Shown one piece after another: positions 1 to 5,556 of a stretch of 6,483 bases of DNA (position 1 is the stretch's first letter; the number at the start of each line of letters is the position of its first letter). The notes below the pieces were generated by a model. It did not search any database. It saw only the letters and a program-made list of their open reading frames with translations, and had not been told where the DNA came from. The DNA comes from Oscillibacter sp. (GTDB lineage Bacteria > Bacillota > Clostridia > Oscillospirales > Oscillospiraceae), in NCBI GenBank assembly GCA_003487665.1, contig DNFA01000015.1, positions 229,125 to 235,607 on the forward strand, written 5' to 3'. Both the position numbers and the translations under genes were made by a program.

Positions 1-459
1 GGAGCAGCCCTCGTCCATGGTGAAGCGGTCGCGGCTCCAGTCGCAGGAGGCGCCCATCTTCTTCTGCTGCTCGACGATGCGGCTGCCGTATTTCTCCTTC
101 CACGCCCAGACGCGCTCCAGGAACTTCTCGCGTCCCAGGTCGTAGCGGGTCAGGCCTTCGTTTTTGCGCAGCTCCTCCTCCACCTTGATCTGGGTGGCGA
201 TGCCAGCGTGGTCGCTGCCGGGCAGCCACAGCGCCTCGTAGCCCTGCATCCGCTTGAAGCGGGTCAGGATATCCTGCAGCGTGCAGTCCAGCGCGTGTCC
301 CATGTGGAGCTGGCCGGTGACGTTGGGAGGCGGCATGACGATGGAAAAGGGCTTCTTATCGGAATTCGGCTCCGCCTTGAAGCAGTTGCCGTCCATCCAC
401 AGCTTGTAAATGCGGGATTCCACGTCCCGCGGGTCGTAGACCTTGGGCAGTTCTTTCAT
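1..459 (-). CDS. valS: Valyl-tRNA synthetase, N-terminal 153 residues (gene cut by window edge)
   Basis: Cytosolic class I aminoacyl-tRNA synthetase that attaches valine to tRNA-Val. The frame is open from the ATG at 459 to base 1, so only about the first sixth of a protein of usually around 880 residues is present. Visible marks are PPPNVTGQLHMGH (residues 43-55), which carries the HIGH-type ATP-binding signature as HMGH at 52-55, and the segment LPGSDHAGIATQ (79-90). The DHAGIAT form is typical of ValS, whereas IleS has a DCHGLP-type motif here. The KMSKS loop, editing domain and anticodon-binding domain lie outside the window. The start is supported by AAGGAG at 467-472, seven bases upstream. 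Upstream is a T-box leader whose specifier reads GUC, a valine codon, which independently confirms the amino acid. No sign of truncation or frameshift in the visible part. Confidence 0.97.
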   Translation of the reverse strand, partial: MKELPKVYDPRDVESRIYKLWMDGNCFKAEPNSDKKPFSIVMPPPNVTGQLHMGHALDCTLQDILTRFKRMQGYEALWLPGSDHAGIATQIKVEEELRKNEGLTRYDLGREKFLERVWAWKEKYGSRIVEQQKKMGASCDWSRDRFTMDEGCS

Positions 460-491
460 ATCTGTACTCCTTATCTGGTATTTGGCAAAAC

Positions 492-532
492 AAAAAGTCC
501 GCTCCGTTTTGCCAGTGCAAAACAGGGCGAAC
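492..532 (-). terminator. Intrinsic terminator of the valS T-box
   Basis: A 16-bp stem on the minus strand: GTTCGCCCTGTTTTGC (532-517) pairs with GCAAAACGGAGCGGAC (512-497) around a 4-base loop, with one C/A mismatch and two G-U pairs. A run of five U follows at 496-492. The CGCCCUG portion of the 5' arm is also needed by the T-box antiterminator, as expected for a T-box switch. It lies 32 bases before the valS start. Confidence 0.93.
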
Positions 533-752
533 ATACGTCCGTGGTACCACCTGTATTCGGGATCGCTCCCGCTCTCATGGGTGCAGCGACACCCCGCCCC
601 GGTAACGGAGGGCACACCGTCGCAGCCTACTGTCGGTTCAGCGCGAAGCTCAGGGACGACTTGGGCGGGGCATCACGGGCGCTTACACCTGCCGCGCCCT
701 CTCTTGGCATCCGCTGACCGCCTACTGCTTCCCGTCATCGCTTGTTTCGTAT
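492..752 (-). promoter_or_regulatory. T-box riboswitch leader of valS, specifier GUC (valine)
   Basis: Transcription-attenuation leader that binds uncharged tRNA-Val and then lets RNA polymerase read into valS. Parts read on the minus strand in order: a Stem I base (AAGC with GCUU) with a K-turn-like GAUGAC/UGA internal loop; a GGGA/UCCC helix; a specifier loop with AGCAGUA on the 5' side (about 723-730) and CAAGUCG on the 3' side, placing GUC at 658-660; a GGCGG/CCGCC helix above it; and an apical AGAGAG segment with a GGCGC/GCGCC hairpin. Stem III is CGGGA-GCGA-UCCCG at 558-571. The T-box sequence AGGUGGUACCACGG at 539-552 is close to the consensus AGGGUGGNACCGCG. The T-box 5' end (CAGG) can pair with CCUG inside the 5' arm of the downstream terminator, so antiterminator and terminator exclude each other. 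The 5' end is inferred from the promoter. Helices between Stem I and Stem III were not resolved by eye. Confidence 0.95.
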
Positions 753-758
753 GGGGGA

Positions 759-787
759 AGTATACTATATCCGCGAAAAAATGTCAA
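759..787 (-). promoter_or_regulatory. Housekeeping (sigma-A type) promoter of valS
   Basis: On the minus strand, a perfect -35 TTGACA (787-782) and the -10 TATACT (764-759) are separated by 17 bases. The predicted transcription start is near 752, giving a leader of about 290 nt before the valS ATG, a normal length for a T-box leader. Strength is inferred from the near-consensus boxes. Confidence 0.92.
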
Positions 788-834
788 GATGAAAAGACCG
801 GAGGGCGGCCATCGTCTGCTTATCGATGGTGCGC

Positions 835-866
835 TGTACGGGACGTCGGGGACGCCGTCCCCTACA
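835..866. repeat. Imperfect palindrome, possible dispersed repeat unit
   Basis: TGTACGGGACG (835-845) and CGTCCCCTACA (856-866) are complementary at 10 of 11 positions around a 10-base spacer. It lies between the CoA-transferase terminator and the valS promoter, outside any gene and without a U-tract immediately after it on the minus strand. A terminal TGTA/TACA with a GGGAC core resembles short intergenic palindromes scattered through genomes of this bacterial group; that resemblance is from memory and only one copy is visible. A smaller inverted repeat, CCATCG/CGATGG, lies next to it at 809-829. I see no coding sequence between 788 and 966. Confidence 0.5.
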
Positions 867-870
867 AATG

Positions 871-903
871 AGAAAAAGAAAAATCACGGGCGATGTCCCT
901 GTG
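871..903 (-). terminator. Probable intrinsic terminator after the CoA-transferase gene
   Basis: Read on the minus strand, CACAGGG (903-897) can pair with CCCGTG (890-885) with one bulged A and a six-base loop. It is followed directly by a U-rich tract, ATTTTTCTTTTTCT (884-871). The stem is short, six pairs, but the U-tract is long. Its position 64 bases past the stop codon and before the valS promoter fits the end of the CoA-transferase transcript. Confidence 0.6.
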
Positions 904-921
904 TATGCTTTCGATAAACGG

Positions 922-950
922 ACGGGAGGACGGCTTCGCCGTCCTCCCGT
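922..950. other. Strong perfect hairpin after the CoA-transferase gene
   Basis: ACGGGAGGACGGC (922-934) and GCCGTCCTCCCGT (938-950) form a perfect 13-bp stem around a three-base loop, starting 16 bases past the CoA-transferase stop codon. On the minus strand it is followed by CCGTTTATC, too poor in U for a classical terminator. It probably acts with the U-tract hairpin just downstream, either pausing polymerase or protecting the 3' end of the mRNA. The structure is seen directly; the function is inferred. Confidence 0.6.
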
Positions 951-966
951 GGTGTATGTAGGTTCT

Positions 967-2316
967 TCAGCGCTTGTTGGATTTGATCCAGATGCCCTGC
1001 TTTTCCGCGTTGGCGATAAGCTCGTCGCGGAACATGGGGTGGGCGATGGAGATCAGCTTCTCCGCCCGCTCCCAGGTGGAGCAGCCCACCAGATTCACGC
1101 CGCCGTACTCGGTGACGATGTAGTAGGCCTGGCTGCGAGGGTCAGTGACGATGTCACCAGGGGACAGCAGCGGATTGATGCGGGACTTGACGTTGCCCTG
1201 CTTGTCCGTGAAGGACGAGGTGAGACAGATGAACGCCTTGCCGCCCCGGGACAGCGCCGCGCCCTCCAGGAAGTCCAGCTGACCGCCGGTACCGCTGATC
1301 TGGCGGGTGCCGGAGCTTTCGGCGCAGATCTGACCGTACAGGTCAACGGAGATACAGTTGTTGATGGAGACGAAATTATCCTGCTTGCCCACGTTGGCCG
1401 GGTCGTTGCAGTAGCTGATAGGATATGTGACCACGCCGGGGTTCTCGCGTATCCAGTCGTACAGATCGGGCGAGCCGATGGCAAGGCCGAAGATGCTCTT
1501 GTAGCGATCCAGCTTCTTCTGGTTGTTGGTGATCTTGCCGGCCTTGTACATGTCCAGATAGCTGTCGCACAGCATCTCCGTGTGGATGCCCAGATCCCGC
1601 AGGTCGCTCTTGGCGATCATCTGACCCACGGCGTTGGGCAGAGAGCCGATGCCCAGCTGCAGGGTGGAGCCGTCCACCATGTTCTGCACCACGTACTCGG
1701 CGATCTTCATCTCCGCCTCGTTGGCGGCGGGAGACTTGACGCTGGGCAGCGGGCCGTGCGGCCCCTCCACGATCATGTCCACATCGCTGATATGGATGCA
1801 CTCGTCCAGACCGCCGTAGACCCACGGCAGATTCTCGTTGATCTCCAGAATGACCACATCCGCTTTGTCCAGCGTGGAGCGCGCGGAGGCCGTGGCACCG
1901 GCAAAGTTGAAGTAGCCGTGCTCATTCATGGGGGTCACGGCCATCATCGCCACGTTGACGGTGAGGAACTGGCTGTAGTACCAGCTGAGGTTGCGGAAAA
2001 CCATGGGGTTGAAGTTGCACAGCCCGCGGTCGCAGAGCTTGCGCTCGTAGCCGGACATGTGCCAGCTGTTGTAAACAAAGTGCTTGCGCTCCGGGTCGCA
2101 CTCCACCATCTGGATCGGGTCGAAAATCAGGTAGCCGCGGATCTTCACCTCCCGCAGCTCGTCCTTTCTCTTGGCGATGGCGGCATCCATCAGGGACGGA
2201 AAGCCCGTGCCCATGGAGATGTCGATCCAGTCGCCGCTCTTTACCACCCGTGCCGCTTCATCGGCGGTGCATAGCTTGCGATTGTATTCCGCTGTGTAGT
2301 CAAACGGTCTGGCCAT
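967..2316 (-). CDS. Acyl-CoA:acetate CoA-transferase, butyryl-CoA:acetate CoA-transferase-like
   Basis: Cytosolic family I CoA-transferase (acetyl-CoA hydrolase/transferase superfamily), 449 residues, matching the usual length of about 440-450. These enzymes move CoA between an acyl-CoA and acetate through an enzyme-bound glutamyl-CoA thioester. The sequence strongly resembles gut-bacterial But proteins as I recall them: NSWHMSG (83-89), GYFNF (134-138), HISDV (175-179), GIGSLPNAV (222-230), HTEM (245-248) with Glu247 as the likely catalytic residue, GTGGQLDF (342-349), VTEYG (401-405) and a C-terminal SIAHPMFRDELI. The likely role is the last step of butyrate formation with acetyl-CoA regained. 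A 4-hydroxybutyrate, propionate or other acyl specificity cannot be excluded, because close paralogues share these motifs; YGGLDEC (167-173) differs from the GGTECG I recall in characterised But. An in-frame TTG at 2385 is rejected as the start because it is itself part of the -35 box. The ATG at 2316 has AGGGAG at 2323-2328, six bases upstream. It appears to be a single-gene transcript. Confidence 0.9.
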   Translation of the reverse strand: MARPFDYTAEYNRKLCTADEAARVVKSGDWIDISMGTGFPSLMDAAIAKRKDELREVKIRGYLIFDPIQMVECDPERKHFVYNSWHMSGYERKLCDRGLCNFNPMVFRNLSWYYSQFLTVNVAMMAVTPMNEHGYFNFAGATASARSTLDKADVVILEINENLPWVYGGLDECIHISDVDMIVEGPHGPLPSVKSPAANEAEMKIAEYVVQNMVDGSTLQLGIGSLPNAVGQMIAKSDLRDLGIHTEMLCDSYLDMYKAGKITNNQKKLDRYKSIFGLAIGSPDLYDWIRENPGVVTYPISYCNDPANVGKQDNFVSINNCISVDLYGQICAESSGTRQISGTGGQLDFLEGAALSRGGKAFICLTSSFTDKQGNVKSRINPLLSPGDIVTDPRSQAYYIVTEYGGVNLVGCSTWERAEKLISIAHPMFRDELIANAEKQGIWIKSNKR

Positions 2317-2356
2317 AGTGTTCTCCCTTTCCGCGTATTGTATTTTTACTTTGTTA

Positions 2357-2385
2357 ATTTTATCACTTGCACCGCTCTCTGTCAA
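2357..2385 (-). promoter_or_regulatory. Housekeeping promoter of the CoA-transferase gene
   Basis: On the minus strand, a perfect -35 TTGACA (2385-2380) and the -10 TAAAAT (2362-2357) are separated by 17 bases. The predicted start near 2350 leaves a leader of about 35 nt containing the ribosome binding site. The gap back to the preceding gene (2317-2419) is clearly more A+T-rich than its surroundings. I see no convincing terminator between the DUF2344 gene and this promoter, so some read-through from the upstream operon is possible. Confidence 0.88.
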
Positions 2386-2396
2386 CAGTTTAACAA
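2379..2396 (-). promoter_or_regulatory. Predicted Rex (redox repressor) operator over the -35 box
   Basis: The minus strand reads TTGTTAAACTGTTGACAG. Against the clostridial Rex consensus TTGTTAA-N4-TTAACAA, 12 of the 14 defined positions match: the left half is perfect and the right half differs at two bases. The site covers the whole -35 box, so a bound repressor would block polymerase. Rex binds when NADH/NAD+ is low and leaves when NADH rises, and is known to control fermentation and butyrate-pathway genes in clostridia. A further TTGTTAA half-site lies on the plus strand at 2351-2357 near the transcription start, without a good partner half. The site is a prediction from sequence match and position only. 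Confidence 0.6.
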
Positions 2397-2419
2397 TTTT
2401 TTCTCACTGTTGTTGTTTT

Positions 2420-3082
2420 TCATCGAAACGCCCTGCCGTCCGCATCCAGCAGTTCCCGGCGGCGGATGCGGGTGAAGTCCGGCGCCAGCTCCGGCAGATA
2501 GCGGGCGATGGCCTTCTCCAGCAGCTGCGGATTCAGGCCGGGATTCTGCGCCTGCACCGTGACAGTACCGGTGACAACGCCCTCCCCTGCTGTAAAGGAA
2601 ACTTCCTTTATCATGGGCGCTATATCTACATCCGCAAGGTCCTTGCGCTTGGTACGCTTCTGGATGACCAGCTCCGGGCGGCGCAGAAGCGCGGTGATGG
2701 CTTCGGCGGCATCGGCGGGCACGCCGTTGTCGTATTCAAAGGTCACGTCGGCGCGGAGAAAAGCCAGATCCCGGACGGGACGGGTGGCCGGATAGCAGTC
2801 CAGCACTCGCAGACCGGAGGGCATGCCGGTGTTGAGCTTTTCCGCGATGCCGCTGCCGTCGGTATCCTGCGTCACCTCGAAATCCAGCAGTTCGCAGTCG
2901 CTGGACTGTCCCACCGGCAGCGGCAGGACGATGGAGATGATGGGGTGCGGGTGGTAGCCCTGAGAGTGCTTGATATCCAGCTCGGTGCGGGGAAAGGCGC
3001 GCTGGAACGTGCGCAGCAGGTCGAGATGGGAGATGTAGGACGCCTGCGCTTCCTTTATAAATAAGAGACGGAGCTTAGACAT
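2420..3082 (-). CDS. TIGR03936 / DUF2344 radical SAM-associated protein
   Basis: A 220-residue soluble protein of the DUF2344 family, which occurs next to, or fused to, radical SAM proteins of the TIGR03960 type; the biochemical role is unknown to me. Family marks are at the N-terminus: LRLLFIKEAQASYISHLDLLR (residues 4-24), a basic and aromatic stretch around 25-38, SQGYHPHP (40-47) and LPLPVGQSSDCELLDFEV (53-70). The middle and C-terminus are less conserved. The ATG at 3082 lies inside the last codons of the preceding radical SAM gene, an 8-bp overlap. Its Shine-Dalgarno AGGAGG, eight bases upstream, is within that gene's Val-Gly-Gly codons, so translation of the two is probably coupled and their amounts matched. 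In many Firmicutes the next gene would be rng (ribonuclease G), but here the operon appears to end. Family assignment is sure; function is not. Confidence 0.92.
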   Translation of the reverse strand: MSKLRLLFIKEAQASYISHLDLLRTFQRAFPRTELDIKHSQGYHPHPIISIVLPLPVGQSSDCELLDFEVTQDTDGSGIAEKLNTGMPSGLRVLDCYPATRPVRDLAFLRADVTFEYDNGVPADAAEAITALLRRPELVIQKRTKRKDLADVDIAPMIKEVSFTAGEGVVTGTVTVQAQNPGLNPQLLEKAIARYLPELAPDFTRIRRRELLDADGRAFR

Positions 3083-4907
3083 CGCATGTCCCTCCTACTA
3101 ACAGATTGGCTCCGCAGCCGTTGCAGTGGGTGCGGCAGTCGGGGGTGGTGACGGACCGATACGCCTGATGGCGCTCCCGCTTCAGATACGCCTGCGTTAC
3201 GCCGGAGGAGATCATGCTCCACGGCAGCAGCTCGTCCTCGCTGCGGGTGCGGTTGGCGTAGAAATGCGGGTCAAGGCCGCACTCGTCGAAGGCCTCCAGC
3301 CAGCGATTCAGGGAGAAATACTCCTCCCAGGCGTCAAGGTGAGCGCCTTTACGCCACGCTGTTTCCAACACCTTTCCCATGCGGCGGTCGCCCCGGGCGA
3401 GGACGGCCTCCATGAAGCTGGTGTCGGAGTCGTGCCAGTTATAGGTGACGGTCTTTGTCTTGATGGCCTCCCGCAGCAGTGCCACCCGGCGCTCGTACTC
3501 CTCCTTGGATATCTGCGGCTCCCACTGGAACGCCGTGTGGGGCTTGGGCACGAACCAGCTGGTGGAAACGGTGATGCGGATGCCCCGCTGCTTGTTCTGG
3601 GCGCTCTCGCGCCACGCGTGCATGACGCGGGCGGCTACGTCCGCGATGCCCAGCACGTCCTCGTCCGTCTCGGTGGGCAGACCCAGCATGAAATAGAGCT
3701 TCACGGCGCTGTAGCCGCCGGCAAAGGCCGTGCGGCAGGACAGCAGCAGATCGTCCAGCGTGACGTTCTTGTTGATGACGTCCCGCAGCCGCTGGGTGCC
3801 GGCCTCCGGCGCGAAGGTCAGGCCGGTCTTGCGCCCCTTGGCCAGCCGCTGCATCAGCTCCATGGAGAAGTTGTCGGCGCGGAGGCTGGGCAGGGACAGG
3901 CTCACATGGCGGGCGTCGCAGAATGGCTCCAATTCATCACACAGGTCGGTCAGCGGCGGGTAGTCGCTGGTGGACAGGCTGGACAGCGTGACCTCCTGAT
4001 AGCCGGTGTCGTCGCAGGAGCGGACGCAGTAGTCGGCGCAGAGGTCGCGGCTGCGGTTGCGGACAGGGCGGTAGACATAGCCCGCCTGACAGAAGCGGCA
4101 GCCCCGGATGCAGCCCCGGAACAGCTCCAGCGTCACACGATCCTGCACGATCTCGGTGGAGGGCACGATGGTCTTTACCGGGAAATAGGACTTGTCCATG
4201 TCGTGGACGATGCGCTTGGTGACAACAGCGGGCGCGCCGTCCCGGGGCGTGATGGACGCCACGGTGCCGTCCTCGTGATAGGTCACGTCGTACAGGCTGG
4301 GCACGTAGATGCCCGGCAGCTGCGCGGCGGCGCGGAGGAAGTCCGGCTTGCTCCACCCCTCGCGGCGGGCGCGGCGGTGCAGCTCGATCAGCTCCACGGT
4401 CACGTCCTCGCCCTCGCCCAGGCTCACAAGGTCGATGAAGTCGGCCAGCGGCTCGGCGTTGTACATGGCGGTGCCGCCGGCAATGACCAGCGGCGTCAGG
4501 CCGGTACGGTCGGCGGCGTGGAGGGGGATATGCGCCAGATCCAGCATGTTGAGGATGGCGGGAAACGCCATCTCGTAGCCAACGGAAAAGGCCACGATGT
4601 GGAAATCCGTGATGGGGTCGCCGGATTCCAGCGCGAAAAGGGGCATATCCGCCTTTCGCAGCTCCTCCTCCATGTCGCCCCACGGGGCGAACACACGCTC
4701 GCACCAGACGCCGGGCAGGTCGTTCATGACGCCGTAGAGAATGCGCATACCCAGATTTGACATGCCGATCTCGTAGGTATCGGGGAAGCAGAAGGCGATG
4801 CGGGTGTCCACCTCGTCTTTGTTTTTCAGAATGGCGTTATATTCGCCGCCCACATAGCGGGCTGGCTTCTGTACGCGGGGCAGGATGCGTTCCAGTCGTT
4901 TGTCCAT
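3075..4907 (-). CDS. TIGR03960-family radical SAM protein with N-terminal B12-binding-like domain
   Basis: A 610-residue protein, full length for the family. Residues about 15-180 form the B12-binding-like N-terminal part (FPDTYEIGMSNLGMRILYG, 41-59; a GEG turn at 164-166). I do not see the DxHxxG cobalamin-ligand motif, so cobalamin binding is uncertain. The radical SAM core follows with CIRGCRFC: Cys266, Cys270 and Cys273 should hold the 4Fe-4S cluster that cleaves S-adenosylmethionine. Later core segments include FAPEAGTQRLRDVINK (365-380) and KLYFMLGLPTETDED (403-417). The C-terminus has a cysteine group, C591, C595, C598 and C608, that could bind a second cluster or a metal. The substrate is unknown to me; the frequent linkage of this family with rng and ribosomal protein genes elsewhere hints at RNA or ribosome work, an inference only. 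The ATG at 4907 has GAGGA eight bases upstream. It starts 19 bp after the M50 gene and overlaps the DUF2344 gene by 8 bp. Confidence 0.93.
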   Translation of the reverse strand: MDKRLERILPRVQKPARYVGGEYNAILKNKDEVDTRIAFCFPDTYEIGMSNLGMRILYGVMNDLPGVWCERVFAPWGDMEEELRKADMPLFALESGDPITDFHIVAFSVGYEMAFPAILNMLDLAHIPLHAADRTGLTPLVIAGGTAMYNAEPLADFIDLVSLGEGEDVTVELIELHRRARREGWSKPDFLRAAAQLPGIYVPSLYDVTYHEDGTVASITPRDGAPAVVTKRIVHDMDKSYFPVKTIVPSTEIVQDRVTLELFRGCIRGCRFCQAGYVYRPVRNRSRDLCADYCVRSCDDTGYQEVTLSSLSTSDYPPLTDLCDELEPFCDARHVSLSLPSLRADNFSMELMQRLAKGRKTGLTFAPEAGTQRLRDVINKNVTLDDLLLSCRTAFAGGYSAVKLYFMLGLPTETDEDVLGIADVAARVMHAWRESAQNKQRGIRITVSTSWFVPKPHTAFQWEPQISKEEYERRVALLREAIKTKTVTYNWHDSDTSFMEAVLARGDRRMGKVLETAWRKGAHLDAWEEYFSLNRWLEAFDECGLDPHFYANRTRSEDELLPWSMISSGVTQAYLKRERHQAYRSVTTPDCRTHCNGCGANLLVGGTCDV

Positions 4908-4926
4908 GGTAAAAATCCTCGGCAGA

Positions 4927-5556
4927 TCATTTGTTGTAACAGCTTATTTTATCGTGTTTTGTTCCATTTGGCAATACCCCATTCACCGTCAGCCAGAGAA
5001 CACCGGGCAGCAGGAACAGTCCGCCGCCGGTGGTGAGCGTCAGATACAGGCACACCAGCAGCAGCGCCGAGGATACCGCCGCGCCGGTGATATAGGCCAC
5101 GCGGTCGGCGGTGTACGGCTCGCTGCACAGCGACACAAGGAGCCAGAGCAGGCGGCCGCCGTCCATGGGGCGGACGGGCAGCAGATTCAGCGCGCCCAGT
5201 ATCAGATGCGCCCCGGCGAAGGGCGCCAGCGCCTCACCGCCCACGGAGGACAGCAGCGCCCAGAGCAGCAGATTGCAGGCGGGACCTGCGGCCACGGCCA
5301 GTATCTCGCCGCCGTAGGAAAGGCGCGCCAGCGCCGGGACATACAGCTCTGCGCCGGAGGCCGACAGCGTCAGACGCCGGGGCGGGGCGTGGAGCAGGTG
5401 CAGCGCCAGCACATGGGCAAGCTCGTGGCACAGGGCGGCGGAGAGAATGGCGGCGGGCAGCGTCAGACCCCTTGAAAACAGCAGGAACGCCGCCAGCAGC
5501 ACCAGCGCCGAGGGCGAGACGGTGAGGGCGGCGAAACGGTCAGGCGAATGTGACAT
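4927..5556 (-). CDS. M50 site-2 protease, SpoIVFB-like intramembrane metalloprotease
   Basis: A 209-residue polytopic membrane protease. The zinc motif HELAH is at 44-48, with His44 and His48 as ligands and Glu45 catalytic. The second M50 motif, NLLPVRPMDGG at 124-134, supplies the third ligand Asp132. A GPACN segment (91-95) is also typical. Hydrophobic stretches near 14-52, 84-103, 112-127, 150-172 and 177-194 fit about six membrane passes. It is shorter than Bacillus subtilis SpoIVFB (about 288 residues) and has no room for a C-terminal CBS domain. In sporulation SpoIVFB cleaves pro-sigma-K in the outer forespore membrane. The homology claim here rests on family plus position, directly after an M23 gene and before TIGR03960, as in other Clostridia; a housekeeping site-2 protease is the alternative. 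The ATG at 5556 lies within the end of the M23 gene, a 17-bp overlap. No clear Shine-Dalgarno is visible before it, so translation is probably coupled. Confidence 0.88.
   Translation of the reverse strand: MSHSPDRFAALTVSPSALVLLAAFLLFSRGLTLPAAILSAALCHELAHVLALHLLHAPPRRLTLSASGAELYVPALARLSYGGEILAVAAGPACNLLLWALLSSVGGEALAPFAGAHLILGALNLLPVRPMDGGRLLWLLVSLCSEPYTADRVAYITGAAVSSALLLVCLYLTLTTGGGLFLLPGVLWLTVNGVLPNGTKHDKISCYNK

Noticed and set aside
208..717. Plus-strand open frame across valS and its T-box
   Set aside because: It runs antisense through a recognised synthetase and a structured RNA leader; no ribosome site or known protein features seen.
826..2274. Long plus-strand open frame of 482 codons opposite the CoA-transferase gene
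   Set aside because: It mirrors a clearly recognised minus-strand gene, its translation has no family features, and long antisense frames are expected in G+C-rich coding DNA.
2317..2385. N-terminal extension of the CoA-transferase from a TTG at 2385
   Set aside because: The TTG is the first three bases of the -35 TTGACA and so lies upstream of the predicted transcript start; the ATG at 2316 has a good Shine-Dalgarno and family-like N-terminus.
2383..2412. Inverted repeat CAACAGT/ACTGTTG as a terminator of the DUF2344 gene
   Set aside because: The 7-bp stem has a 16-base loop, is A+T-rich and is not followed by a U-tract on the minus strand.
3126..4760. Long plus-strand open frame of 544 codons opposite the radical SAM gene
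   Set aside because: Its composition is dominated by Gly, Ala, Val, Gln and His as in an antisense shadow, and the opposite strand carries a conserved full-length protein.
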